Shown here: piece by piece, positions 24,116 to 37,440 of the stretch
Numbering within the stretch: the stretch's first letter is position 1
Layout: each line of letters starts with the position of its first letter
Source of the DNA: Druceiella hillmani
Taxonomy: Eukaryota > Arthropoda > Insecta > Lepidoptera > Hepialidae
Length of the DNA stretch: 64,000 nt
Assembly (NCBI GenBank): GCA_039881145.1
Contig: JAYKKI010000150.1
Span: forward strand, 186,001 to 250,000
Direction of reading: 5' to 3'
Translations under genes and position numbers: made by a program
Notes under the pieces: generated by a model
Seen by the model: only the letters and a program-made list of their open reading frames with translations
Database searches by the model: none
What the model was told of the DNA's origin: nothing

Positions 24116-24983
24116 CTTATTAGTTTTCACACTTAACGTTTGGAAAACACGTTTTTTAAACACACACAACACAGAACGCACGGTGTCCTCAACATGCACG
24201 TGGTATACTTTTCTTCCGGAATAACACGTCCGTCTTCACAAACTGACGAATATCAACTGACTGCCGCTCGCTCGGCACAGCTAGTTGATTACCCCCAATT
24301 GTTACGTAACGCGTAAACATGTTTGTGACAGGTTGCGCTCGCATCGGTTTTACCATTATTTTCAAACACTAATTGGTTTTCACACATGATGTTTTGATAA
24401 TACGAATTTTAAAACACACACAATTTAGAATGCACTAATTGGTTTTCACACTTAACGTTTGGGAAACACGAATTTTAAAACACACACAATACAGAACGCA
24501 CGGTGTCCTCAACATGCACATGTTATACTTTTCTCACGGAATAACATGTCCATATTCACAAACTGACGAATATCGACAACTGCCGCGCGCTTCGCACTGC
24601 TTGTTGGTGACTTCCAATTGCCACGTGACGAGTAAACAACGAATGGAAGCATATATTTGAACACTTATTAGTTTTCACACTTAACGTTTGGAAAACTCGA
24701 TTTTTAAAACACACACAATACAGAACGCACGGTGTCCTCAACATGCACGTGGTATACTTTTTTTCCGGAATAACACGTCCGTCTTCACAAACTGACGAAT
24801 ATCAACTGACTGCCGCTCGCTCGGCACAGCTCGTTGATTACCCCCAATTGTTACGTAACGCGTAAACATGTTTGTGACAGGTTGCGCTCGCAGCGGTTGG
24901 ACCATTATTTTCAAACACTAATTGGTTTTCACACTTGATGTTTTGATAATACGAATTTTAAAACACACACAATTCAAAATGCA

Positions 24984-26463
24984 CTAATTGGTTTTCACAC
25001 TTGAGGTTTTGATAATACGAATTGTAAAACTCACACAATTCAGAATGCACGGTGTCCTCATCATGCAAGTGGTATACATTTCTTCCGGTATAACACGTCC
25101 AACTTCACAAACTGACGAAAATCAGCAACTGCCGCGAGCTTCGCGCTGCTTGTTTGTTACTTCCAATTGTTACGTAACGCGTAAACATGTTTGTGACAGG
25201 TTGCGCTCGCAGCGGTTGGGCCATTAATTTCAAACACTAATTGGTTTTCACATTTGATGTTTTGATAATACGAATTTTAAAACACACACAATTCAGAATG
25301 CACTAATTGGTTTTCACACTTAACGTTATGAAAACACGAATTTTAAAATACACACAATACAGAACGCACGGTGTCCTCAACATGCACTTGTTATACTTTT
25401 TTCACGGAATAACATGTCCATATTCACAAACTGACGAATATCGACAACTGCCGCGCGCTTCGCACTGCTTGTTGGTGACTTCCAATTGCCACGTGACGAG
25501 TAAACAACGAATGGAACAATATATTTGAACACTTATTAGTTTTCACACTTAACGTTTGGAAAACTCGATTTTTAAAACACACACAATTCAGAATGCAGGG
25601 TGTCCTCAACATGCAAGTGGTATACATTTCTTCCGGTATAACACGTCCAACTTCACAAACTGACGAAAATCAGCAACTGCCGAGCGCTTCGCGCTGCTTG
25701 TTTGTTACTTCCAATTGTTACGTAACGCGTAAACATGTTTGTGACAGGTTGCGCTCGCAGCGGTTTTACCATTATTTTCAAACACTAATTGGTTTTCACA
25801 CTTATTGTTTTGATAATACGAATTTTAAAACACACAATTCATAATGCACTAATTGGTTTTCACACTTGATGTTTTGATAATACGAATTTTAAAACACACA
25901 CAATTTAGAATGCACTAATTGGTTTTCACACTTAACGATTGGGAAACACGAATTTTAAAACACACACAATACAGAACGCACGGTGTCCTCAACATGCACA
26001 TGTTATACTTTTCTCACGGAATAACATGTCCATATTCACAAACTGACGAATATCGACAACTTCCGCGCGCTTCGCACTGCTTGTTGGTGACTTCCAATTG
26101 CCACGTGACGAGTAATCAACGAATGGAACAATATATTTGAACACTTATTAGTTTTCACACTTAACGTTTGGAAAACTCGATTTTTAAAACACACACAATA
26201 CAGAACGCACGGTGTCCTCAACATGCACGTGGTATACTTTTCTTCCGGAATAACACGTCCGTCTTCACAAACTGACGAATATCAACTGACTGCCGCTCGC
26301 TCGGCACAGCTCGTTGATTACCCCCAATTGTTACGTAACGCGTAAACATGTTTGTGACAGGTTGCGCTCGCAGCGGTTGGACCATTATTTTCAAACACTA
26401 ATTGGTTTTCACACTTGATGTTTTGATAATACGAATTTTAAAACACACACAATTCAGAATGCA
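24984..26463 (+). repeat. Truncated 3416-bp super-repeat (first 931 bp) joined to an older B-C-S end
   Basis: Order: A 24984-25236, S, B 25303-25531, C/A hybrid 25532-25784, S, S (to 25914), then B 25915-26143, C 26144-26397, S 26398-26463. The first six monomers match 21568-22498 at offset 3416. The B then reads GAGTAATCAACG instead of GAGTAAACAACG and matches the B at 20087 at offset 5828. The junction between the two super-repeat registers therefore lies near 25.8-26.1 kb. Confidence 0.88.
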
Positions 26464-27395
26464 CTAATTGGTTTTCACACTTGAGGTTTTGATAATACGA
26501 ATTTTAAAACACACACAATTCAGAATGCACGGTGTCCTCAACATGCAAGTGGTATACATTTCTTCCGGTATAACACGTCCAACTTCACAAACTGACGAAA
26601 ATCAGCAATTGCCGAGCGCTTCGCGCTGCTTGTTTGTTACTTCCAATTGTTACGTAACGCGTAAACATGTTTGTGACAGGTTGCGCTCGCAGCGGTTTTA
26701 CCTTTATTTTCAAACACTAATTGGTTTTCACACTTATTGTTTTGATAATACGAATTTTAAAACACACAATTCATAATGCACTAATTGGTTTTCACACTTG
26801 ATGTTTTGATAATACGAATTTTAAAACACACACAATTTAGAATGCACTAATTGGTTTTCACACTTAACGATTGGGAAACACGAATTTTAAAACACACACA
26901 ATACAGAACGCACGGTGTCCTCAACATGCACATGTTATACTTTTCTCACGGAATAACATGTCCATATTCACAAACTGACGAATATCGACAACTGCCGCGC
27001 GCTTCGCACTGCTTGTTGGTGACTTCCAATTGCCACGTGACGAGTAAACAACGAATGGAAGCATATATTTGAACACTTATTAGTTTTCACACTTAACGTT
27101 TGGAAAACTCGATTTTTAAAACACACACAATACAGAACGCACGGTGTCCTCAACATGCACGTGGTATACTTTTCTTCCGGAATAACACGTCCGTCTTCAC
27201 AAACTGACGAATATCAACTGACTGCCGCTCGCTCGGCACAGCTCGTTGATTACCCCCAATTGTTACGTAACGCGTAAACATGTTTGTGACAGGTTGCGCT
27301 CGCAGCGGTTGGACCATTATTTTCAAACACTAATTGGTTTTCACACTTGATGTTTTGATAATACGAATTTTAAAACACACACAATTCAGAATGCA
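26464..27395 (+). repeat. 932-bp higher-order repeat, copy of 20636-21567 (offset 5828)
   Basis: A-S-S-B-C-S carrying the same private markers as its upstream copy: CAATTGCCGAGC, TTTTACCTTTATT and GGAAGCATATA. With 27396 onward it forms the second copy of the 5828-bp duplication. I noticed one base difference just upstream, at the C ending near 26313 (CTCGTTGATT here, CTCGTGGATT near 20486). Confidence 0.92.
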
Positions 27396-30300
27396 CTAAT
27401 TGGTTTTCACACTTGAGGTTTTGATAATACGAATTGTAAAACTCACACAATTCAGAATGCACGGTGTCCTCATCATGCAAGTGGTATACATTTCTTCCGG
27501 TATAACACGTCCAACTTCACAAACTGACGAAAATCAGCAACTGCCGCGAGCTTCGCGCTGCTTGTTTGTTACTTCCAATTGTTACGTAACGCGTAAACAT
27601 GTTTGTGACAGGTTGCGCTCGCAGCGGTTGGGCCATTAATTTCAAACACTAATTGGTTTTCACATTTGATGTTTTGATAATACGAATTTTAAAACACACA
27701 CAATTCAGAATGCACTAATTGGTTTTCACACTTAACGTTATGAAAACACGAATTTTAAAATACACACAATACAGAACGCACGGTGTCCTCAACATGCACT
27801 TGTTATACTTTTTTCACGGAATAACATGTCCATATTCACAAACTGACGAATATCGACAACTGCCGCGCGCTTCGCACTGCTTGTTGGTGACTTCCAATTG
27901 CCACGTGACGAGTAAACAACGAATGGAACAATATATTTGAACACTTATTAGTTTTCACACTTAACGTTTGGAAAACTCGATTTTTAAAACACACACAATT
28001 CAGAATGCAGGGTGTCCTCAACATGCAAGTGGTATACATTTCTTCCGGTATAACACGTCCAACTTCACAAACTGACGAAAATCAGCAACTGCCGAGCGCT
28101 TCGCGCTGCTTGTTTGTTACTTCCAATTGTTACGTAACGCGTAAACATGTTTGTGACAGGTTGCGCTCGCAGCGGTTTTACCATTATTTTCAAACACTAA
28201 TTGGTTTTCACACTTATTGTTTTGATAATACGAATTTTAAAACACACAATTCATAATGCACTAATTGGTTTTCACACTTGATGTTTTGATAATACGAATT
28301 TGAAAACACACACAATTTAGAATGCACTAATTGGTTTTCACACTTAACGATTGGGAAACACGAATTTTAAAACACACACAATACAGAACGCACGGTGTCC
28401 TCAACATGCACATGTTATACTTTTCTCACGGAATAACATGTCCATATTCACAAACTGACGAATATCGACAACTGCCGCGCGCTTCGCACTGCTTGTTGGT
28501 GACTTCCAATTGCCACGTGACGAGTAAACAACGAATGGAACAATATTGTTGAACACTTATTAGTTTTCACACTTAACGTTTAGAAAACACGAATTTTAAA
28601 ACACACAATACAGAACGCACGGTGTCCTCAACATGCACGTAATATACTTTTCTCACGGAATAACACGTCCATATTCACAAACTGACGAATATCGACAACT
28701 GCCGCGCGCTTCGCACTGCTTGTTGGTGACTTCCAATTGCCACGTGACGAGTAAACAACGAATGGAACAATATATTTGAACACTTATTAGTTTTCACACT
28801 TAACGTTTGGAAAACTCGATTTTTAAAACACACACAATACAGAACGCACGGTGTCCTCAACATGCACGTGGTACACTTTTCTTCCTTAATAACACGTCCG
28901 TCTTCACAAACTGACGAATATCAACTGACTGCCGCTCGCTCGGCACAGCTCGTTGATTACTTCCAATTGTTACGTAACGCGTAAACATGTTTGTGACAGG
29001 TTGCGCTCGCAGCGGTTGGACCATTATTTTCAAACACTAATTGGTTTTCACACTTGATGTTTTGATAATACGAATTTTAAAACACACACAATTCAGAATG
29101 CACTAATTGGTTTTCACACTTGAGGTTTTGATAATACGAATTTTAAAACACACACAATTCAGAATGCACGGTGTCCTCAACATGCAAGTGGTATACATTT
29201 CTTCCGGTATAACACGTCCAACTTCACAAACTGACGAAAATCAGCAACTGCCGAGCGCTTCGCGCTGCTTGTTTGTTACTTCCAATTGTTACGTAACGCG
29301 TAAACATGTTTGTAACAGGTTGCGCTCGTAGCGGTTTTACCATTATTTTCAAACACTAATTGGTTTTCACACTTATTGTTTTGATAATACGAATTTTAAA
29401 ACACACAATTCATAATGCACTAATTGGTTTTCACACTTGATGTTTTGATAATACGAATTTTAAAACACACACAATTTAGAATGCACTAATTGGTTTTCAC
29501 ACTTAACGTTTGGGAAACACGAATTTTAAAACACACACAATACAGAACGCACGGTGTCCTCAACATGCACATGTTATACTTTTCTCACGGAATAACATGT
29601 CCATATTCACAAACTGACGAATATCGACAACTGCCGCGCGCTTCGCACTGCTTGTTGGTGACTTCCAATTGCCACGTGACGAGTAAACAACGAATGGAAC
29701 AATATATTTGAACACTTATTAGTTTTCACACTTACCGTTTGGAAAACTCGATTTTTAAAACACACACAATACAGAACGCACGGTGTCCTCAACATGCACG
29801 TGGTATACTTTTCTTCCGGAATAACACGTCCATATTCACAAACTGACGAATATCAACAACTTCCGCGCGCTTCGCACTGCTTGTTGGTGACTTCCAATTG
29901 CCACGTGACGAATAAACAACGAATGGAACAATATATTTAAACACTTATTAGTTTTCACACTTAACGTTTGGAAAACACGTTTTTTAAACACACACAACAC
30001 AGAACGCACGGTGTCCTCAACATGCACGTGGTATACTTTTCTTCCGGAATAACACGTCCGTCTTCACAAACTGACGAATATCAACTGACTGCCGCTCGCT
30101 CGGCACAGCTAGTTGATTACCCCCAATTGTTACGTAACGCGTAAACATGTTTGTGACAGGTTGCGCTCGCATCGGTTTTACCATTATTTTCAAACACTAA
30201 TTGGTTTTCACACATGATGTTTTGATAATACGAATTTTAAAACACACACAATTTAGAATGCACTAATTGGTTTTCACACTTAACGTTTGGGAAACACGAA

Positions 30301-30811
30301 TTTTAAAACACACACAATACAGAACGCACGGTGTCCTCAACATGCACATGTTATACTTTTCTCACGGAATAACATGTCCATATTCACAAACTGACGAATA
30401 TCGACAACTGCCGCGCGCTTCGCACTGCTTGTTGGTGACTTCCAATTGCCACGTGACGAGTAAACAACGAATGGAAGCATATATTTGAACACTTATTAGT
30501 TTTCACACTTAACGTTTGGAAAACTCGATTTTTAAAACACACACAATACAGAACGCACGGTGTCCTCAACATGCACGTGGTATACTTTTTTTCCGGAATA
30601 ACACGTCCGTCTTCACAAACTGACGAATATCAACTGACTGCCGCTCGCTCGGCACAGCTCGTTGATTACCCCCAATTGTTACGTAACGCGTAAACATGTT
30701 TGTGACAGGTTGCGCTCGCAGCGGTTGGACCATTATTTTCAAACACTAATTGGTTTTCACACTTGATGTTTTGATAATACGAATTTTAAAACACACACAA
30801 TTCAAAATGCA
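27396..30811 (+). repeat. 3416-bp super-repeat, copy 2
   Basis: Same 20-monomer order as 21568-24983 at offset 5828. It keeps the C/A hybrid (27944-28196), the C/B' hybrid (29715-29943), the AATTTGAAAACACAC variant in the second S of its double-S, TTCCTTAATAACACG, GCTCGTAGCGG and CAGCTAGTTGATT. I saw no rearrangement relative to copy 1. Confidence 0.93.
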
Positions 30812-33800
30812 CTAATTGGTTTTCACACTTGAGGTTTTGATAATACGAATTGTAAAACTCACACAATTCAGAATGCACGGTGTCCTCATCATGCAAGTGG
30901 TATACATTTCTTCCGGTATAACACGTCCAACTTCACAAACTGACGAAAATCAGCAACTGCCGCGAGCTTCGCGCTGCTTGTTTGTTACTTCCAATTGTTA
31001 CGTAACGCGTAAACATGTTTGTGACAGGTTGCGCTCGCAGCGGTTGGGCCATTAATTTCAAACACTAATTGGTTTTCACATTTGATGTTTTGATAATACG
31101 AATTTTAAAACACACACAATTCAGAATGCACTAATTGGTTTTCACACTTAACGTTATGAAAACACGAATTTTAAAATACACACAATACAGAACGCACGGT
31201 GTCCTCAACATGCACTTGTTATACTTTTTTCACGGAATAACATGTCCATATTCACAAACTGACGAATATCGACAACTGCCGCGCGCTTCGCACTGCTTGT
31301 TGGTGACTTCCAATTGCCACGTGACGAGTAAACAACGAATGGAACAATATATTTGAACACTTATTAGTTTTCACACTTAACGTTTGGAAAACTCGATTTT
31401 TAAAACACACACAATTCAGAATGCAGGGTGTCCTCAACATGCAAGTGGTATACATTTCTTCCGGTATAACACGTCCAACTTCACAAACTGACGAAAATCA
31501 GCAACTGCCGAGCGCTTCGCGCTGCTTGTTTGTTACTTCCAATTGTTACGTAACGCGTAAACATGTTTGTGACAGGTTGCGCTCGCAGCGGTTTTACCAT
31601 TATTTTCAAACACTAATTGGTTTTCACACTTATTGTTTTGATAATACGAATTTTAAAACACACAATTCATAATGCACTAATTGGTTTTCACACTTGATGT
31701 TTTGATAATACGAATTTTAAAACACACACAATTTAGAATGCACTAATTGGTTTTCACACTTAACGATTGGGAAACACGAATTTTAAAACACACACAATAC
31801 AGAACGCACGGTGTCCTCAACATGCACATGTTATACTTTTCTCACGGAATAACATGTCCATATTCACAAACTGACGAATATCGACAACTGCCGCGCGCTT
31901 CGCACTGCTTGTTGGTGACTTCCAATTGCCACGTGACGAGTAAACAACGAATGGAACAATATTGTTGAACACTTATTAGTTTTCACACTTAACGTTTAGA
32001 AAACACGAATTTTAAAACACACAATACAGAACGCACGGTGTCCTCAACATGCACGTAATATACTTTTCTCACGGAATAACACGTCCATATTCACAAACTG
32101 ACGAATATCGACAACTGCCGCGCGCTTCGCACTGCTTGTTGGTGACTTCCAATTGCCACGTGACGAGTAAACAACGAATGGAACAATATATTTGAACACT
32201 TATTAGTTTTCACACTTAACGTTTGGAAAACTCGATTTTTAAAACACACACAATACAGAACGCACGGTGTCCTCAACATGCACGTGGTACACTTTTCTTC
32301 CTTAATAACACGTCCGTCTTCACAAACTGACGAATATCAACTGACTGCCGCTCGCTCGGCACAGCTCGTTGATTACTTCCAATTGTTACGTAACGCGTAA
32401 ACATGTTTGTGACAGGTTGCGCTCGCAGCGGTTGGACCATTATTTTCAAACACTAATTGGTTTTCACACTTGATGTTTTGATAATACGAATTTTAAAACA
32501 CACACAATTCAGAATGCACTAATTGGTTTTCACACTTGAGGTTTTGATAATACGAATTTTAAAACACACACAATTCAGAATGCACGGTGTCCTCAACATG
32601 CAAGTGGTATACATTTCTTCCGGTATAACACGTCCAACTTCACAAACTGACGAAAATCAGCAACTGCCGAGCGCTTCGCGCTGCTTGTTTGTTACTTCCA
32701 ATTGTTACGTAACGCGTAAACATGTTTGTAACAGGTTGCGCTCGTAGCGGTTTTACCATTATTTTCAAACACTAATTGGTTTTCACACTTATTGTTTTGA
32801 TAATACGAATTTTAAAACACACAATTCATAATGCACTAATTGGTTTTCACACTTGATGTTTTGATAATACGAATTTTAAAACACACACAATTTAGAATGC
32901 ACTAATTGGTTTTCACACTTAACGTTTGGGAAACACGAATTTTAAAACACACACAATACAGAACGCACGGTGTCCTCAACATGCACATGTTATACTTTTC
33001 TCACGGAATAACATGTCCATATTCACAAACTGACGAATATCGACAACTGCCGCGCGCTTCGCACTGCTTGTTGGTGACTTCCAATTGCCACGTGACGAGT
33101 AAACAACGAATGGAACAATATATTTGAACACATATTAGTTTTCACACTTACCGTTTGGAAAACTCGATTTTTAAAACACACACAATACAGAACGCACGGT
33201 GTCCTCAACATGCACGTGGTATACTTTTCTTCCGGAATAACACGTCCATATTCACAAACTGACGAATATCAACAACTTCCGCGCGCTTCGCACTGCTTGT
33301 TGGTGACTTCCAATTGCCACGTGACGAATAAACAACGAATGGAACAATATATTTAAACACTTATTAGTTTTCACACTTAACGTTTGGAAAACACGTTTTT
33401 TAAACACACACAACACAGAACGCACGGTGTCCTCAACATGCACGTGGTATACTTTTCTTCCGGAATAACACGTCCGTCTTCACAAACTGACGAATATCAA
33501 CTGACTGCCGCTCGCTCGGCACAGCTAGTTGATTACCCCCAATTGTTACGTAACGCGTAAACATGTTTGTGACAGGTTGCGCTCGCATCGGTTTTACCAT
33601 TATTTTCAAACACTAATTGGTTTTCACACATGATGTTTTGATAATACGAATTTTAAAACACACACAATTTAGAATGCACTAATTGGTTTTCACACTTAAC
33701 GTTTGGGAAACACGAATTTTAAAACACACACAATACAGAACGCACGGTGTCCTCAACATGCACATGTTATACTTTTCTCACGGAATAACATGTCCATATT

Positions 33801-34226
33801 CACAAACTGACGAATATCGACAACTGCCGCGCGCTTCGCACTGCTTGTTGGTGACTTCCAATTGCCACGTGACCAGTAAACAACGAATGGAACAATATAT
33901 TTGAACATTATTAGTTTTCACACTTAACGTTTGGAAAACTCGATTTTTAAAACACACACAATACAGAACGCACGGTGTCCTCAACATGCACGTGGTATAC
34001 TTTTCTTCCGGAATAACACGTCCGTCTTCACAAACTGACGAATATCAACTGACTGCCGCGCGCTTCGCGCTGCTTGTTTGTTACTTCCAATTGTTACGTA
34101 ACGCGTAAACATGTTTGTGACAGGTTGCGCTCGCAGCGGTTGGGCCATTATTTTCAAACACTAATTGGTTTTCACATTTGATGTTTTGATAATACGAATT
34201 TTAAAACACACACAATTCAGAATGCA
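30812..34226 (+). repeat. 3416-bp super-repeat, copy 3, with altered last C
   Basis: Same order as copy 2 at offset 3416 up to about 33.87 kb, with the C/A hybrid at 31360-31612 and the C/B' hybrid at 33131-33359. The B at 33679-33907 has GTGACCAGTAAAC and lacks the GCATATA marker. The next monomer (33908-34160) is a C/A hybrid instead of C, and its leader is 1 bp short (GAACATTATTAG). The final S is 34161-34226. The join to the next block therefore lies near 33.85 kb. Confidence 0.9.
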
Positions 34227-34480
34227 CTAATTGGTTTTCACACTTAACGTTTGGGAAACACGAATTTTAAAACACACACAATACAGAACGCATGGTGTCC
34301 TCAACATGCACGTTGTATACTTTTCTTCCGGAATAACACGTCCGTCTTCACAAACTGACGAATATCAACTGACTGCCGCTCGCTCGGCACAGCTCGTTGA
34401 TTACCCCCAATTGTTACGTAACGCGTAAACATGTTTGTGACAGGTTGCGCTCGCAGCGGTTAGACCATTATTTTCAAACA
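34227..34480 (+). repeat. Hybrid monomer: B leader joined to C body
   Basis: The leader is B-type (CTAATTGG, AACGTTTGGGAAACACG) and the body is C (TTCCGGAATAACACGTCCGT, GCTCGGCACAGC), ending GGTTAGACC. Markers are CGCATGGTGTCC and CACGTTGTATAC. Copies lie at 37441-37694 and 42055-42308. This differs from the B-leader/C-body monomer at 10264, which has AAAGTTTGGG and ATCAAATGAC. Confidence 0.87.
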
Positions 34481-37440
34481 CTAATTGGTTTTCACACTTG
34501 ATGTTTTGATAATACGAATTTTAAAACACACACAATTCAGAATGCACTAATTGGTTTTCACACTTGAGGTTTTGATAATACGAATTTTAAAACACACACA
34601 ATTCCGAATGCACGGTGTCCTCAACATGCAAGTGGTATACATTTCTTCCGGTATAACACGTCCAACTTCACAAACTGACAAAAATCAGCAACTGCCGAGC
34701 GCTTCGCGCTGCTTGTTTGTTACTTCCAATTGTTACGTAACGCGTAAACATGTTTGTGACAGGTTGCGCTCGCAGCGGTTTTATCGTTATTTTCAAACAC
34801 TAATTGGTTTTCACACTTGATGTTTTGATAATACAAATTTTAAAACACACACAATTCAGAATGCAATAATTGGTTTTCACACTTGAGGTTTTGATAATAC
34901 GAATTTTAAAACACACACAATTCAGAATGCACGGTGTCCTCAACATGCAAGTGGTATACATTTCCTCCGGTATAACACGTCCAACTTCACAAACTGACGA
35001 AAATCAGCAACTGCCGCGCGCTTCGCGCTGCTTGTTTGTTACTTCCAATTGTTACGTAACGCGTAAACATGTTTGTGACAGGTTGCGCTCGCAGCGGTTG
35101 AGCCATTATTTTCAAACACTAATTGGTTTTCACATTTGATGTTTTGATAATACGAATTTTAAAACACACACAATTCAGAATGCACTAATTCGTTTTCACC
35201 CTTAACGTTTGGGAAACACGAATTTTAAAACACACACAATACAGAACGCACGGTGTCCTCAACATGCACATGTTATACTTTTCTCACGGAATAACATGTC
35301 CATATTCACAAACTGACGAATATCGACAACTGCCGCGCGCTTCGCACTGCTTGTTGGTGACTTCCAATTGCCACGTGACGAGTAATCAAAGAATGGAACA
35401 ATATATATGAACACTTATTAGTTTTCACACTTAACGTTTCGAAAACTCGATTTTTAAAACACACACAATACAGAACGCACGGTGTCCTCAACATGCACGT
35501 GGTATACTTTTCTTCCGGAATAACACGTCCGTCTTCACAAACTGACGAATATCAACTGACTGCCGCTCGCTCAGCACAGCTCGTTGATTACCCCCAATTG
35601 TTACGTAACGCGTAAACATGTTTGTGACAGGTTGCGCTCGCAGCGGTTTTACCATTATTTTCAAACACTAATTGGTTTTCACACTTATTGTTTTGATAAT
35701 ACGAATTTTAAAACACACAATTCGTAATGCACTAATTGGTTTTCACACTTGATGTTTTGATAATACGAATTTTAAAACACACACAATTCAGAATGCACGG
35801 TGTCCTCAACATGCAAGTGGTATACATTTGTTCCGGTATAACACGTCCAACTTCACAAACTGACGAAAATCAGCAACTGCCGAGCGCTTCGCGCTGCTTG
35901 TTTGTTACTTCCAATTGTTACGTAACGCGTAAACATGTTTGTGACAAGTTGCGCTCGCAGCGGTTTTACCATTATTTTCAAACACTAATTGGTTTTCACA
36001 CTTATTGTTTTGATAATACGAATTTTAAAACACACAATTCATAATGCACTAATTGGTTTTCACACTTGATGTTTTGATAATACGAATTATAAAACACACA
36101 CAATTTAGAATGCACTAATTGGTTTTCACACTTAACGTTTGGGAAACACGAATTTTAAAACACACACAATACAGAACGCACGGTGTCCTCAACATGCACA
36201 TGTTATACTTTTCTCACGGAATAACATGTCCATATTCACAAACTGACGAATATCGACAACTGCCGCGCGCTTCGCACTGCTTGTTGGTGACTTCCAATTG
36301 CCACGTGACGAGTAAACAACGAATGGAACAATATATTTGAACACTTATTAGTTTTCACACTTACCGTTTGGAAAACTCGATTTTTAAAACACACACAATA
36401 CAGAACGCACGGTGTCCTCAACATGCACGTGGTATACTTTTCTTCCGGAATAACACGTCCATATTCACAAACTGACGAATATCAACAACTTCCGCGCGCT
36501 TCGCACTGCTTGTTGGTGACTTCCAATTGCCACGTGACGAATAAACAACGAATGGAACAATATATTTAAACACTTATTAGTTTTCACACTTAACGTTTGG
36601 AAAACACGTTTTTTAAACACACACAACACAGAACGCACGGTGTCCTCAACATGCACGTGGTATACTTTTCTTCCGGAATAACACGTCCGTCTTCACAAAC
36701 TGACGAATATCAACTGACTGCCGCTCGCTCGGCACAGCTCGTTGATTACCCCCAATTGTTACGTAACGCGTAAACATGTTTGTGACAGGTTGCGCTCGCA
36801 TCGGTTTTACCATTATTTTCAAACACTAATTGGTTTTCACACATGATGTTTTGATAATACGAATTTTAAAACACACACAATTTAGAATGCACTAATTGGT
36901 TTTCACACTTAACGTTTGGGAAACACGAATTTTAAAACACACACAATACAGAACGCACGGTGTCCTCAACATGCACATGTTATACTTTTCTCACGGAATA
37001 ACATGTCCATATTCACAAACTGACGAATATCGACAACTGCCGCGCGCTTCGCACTGCTTGTTGGTGACTTCCAATTGCCACGTGACCAGTAAACAACGAA
37101 TGGAACAATATATTTGAACACTTATTAGTTTTCACACTTAACGTTTGGAAAACTCGATTTTTAAAACACACACAATACAGAACGCACGGTGTCCTCAACA
37201 TGCACGTGGTATACTTTTCTTCCGGAATAACACGTCCGTCTTCACAAACTGACGAATATCAACTGACTGCCGCGCGCTTTGCGCTGCTTGTTTGTTACTT
37301 CCAATTGTTACGTAACGCGTAAACATGTTTGTGACAGGTTGCGCTCGCAGCGGTTGGGCCATTATTTTCAAACACTAATTGGTTTTCACATTTGATGTTT
37401 TGATAATACGAATTTTAAAACACACACAATTCAGAATGCA
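34227..37440 (+). repeat. 3214-bp super-repeat, copy 1 (19 monomers)
   Basis: Order: B-leader/C-body 34227-34480, S, A 34547-34799, S, A 34866-35118, S, B 35185-35413, C 35414-35667, S, A 35732-35984, S, S, B 36115-36343, C/B' hybrid 36344-36572, C 36573-36825, S, B 36892-37120, C/A hybrid 37121-37374, S 37375-37440. Markers: CGCATGGTGTCC and CACGTTGTATAC in the first monomer, CTGACAAAAATC and TTTTATCGTTATT in the first A, TTCGTTTTCACCC in the 35185 B, TTTGTTCCGGTATAAC in the 35732 A. Confidence 0.91.

Larger units (their letters stand above)
21568..24983 (+). repeat. 3416-bp super-repeat, copy 1 (20 monomers)
   Basis: Order: A 21568-21820, S, B 21887-22115, C-leader/A-body hybrid 22116-22368, S, S, B 22499-22727, B' 22728-22954, C 22955-23208, S, A 23275-23527, S, S, B 23658-23886, C/B' hybrid 23887-24115, C 24116-24368 (253 bp), S, B 24435-24663, C 24664-24917, S 24918-24983. 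Markers include GAATTGTAAAACTCACAC in the first A, TTCCTTAATAACACG in the 22955 C, GTAACAGG with GCTCGTAGCGG in the 23275 A, and CAGCTAGTTGATT in the 24116 C. Confidence 0.92.

Noticed and set aside
20636..34226. Assembly artefact as the sole explanation for the 3416/5828-bp copies
   Set aside because: Copies carry their own private differences (for example near 20486, 33131 and 33907), which argues against a simple duplicated contig. It cannot be excluded without raw long reads.
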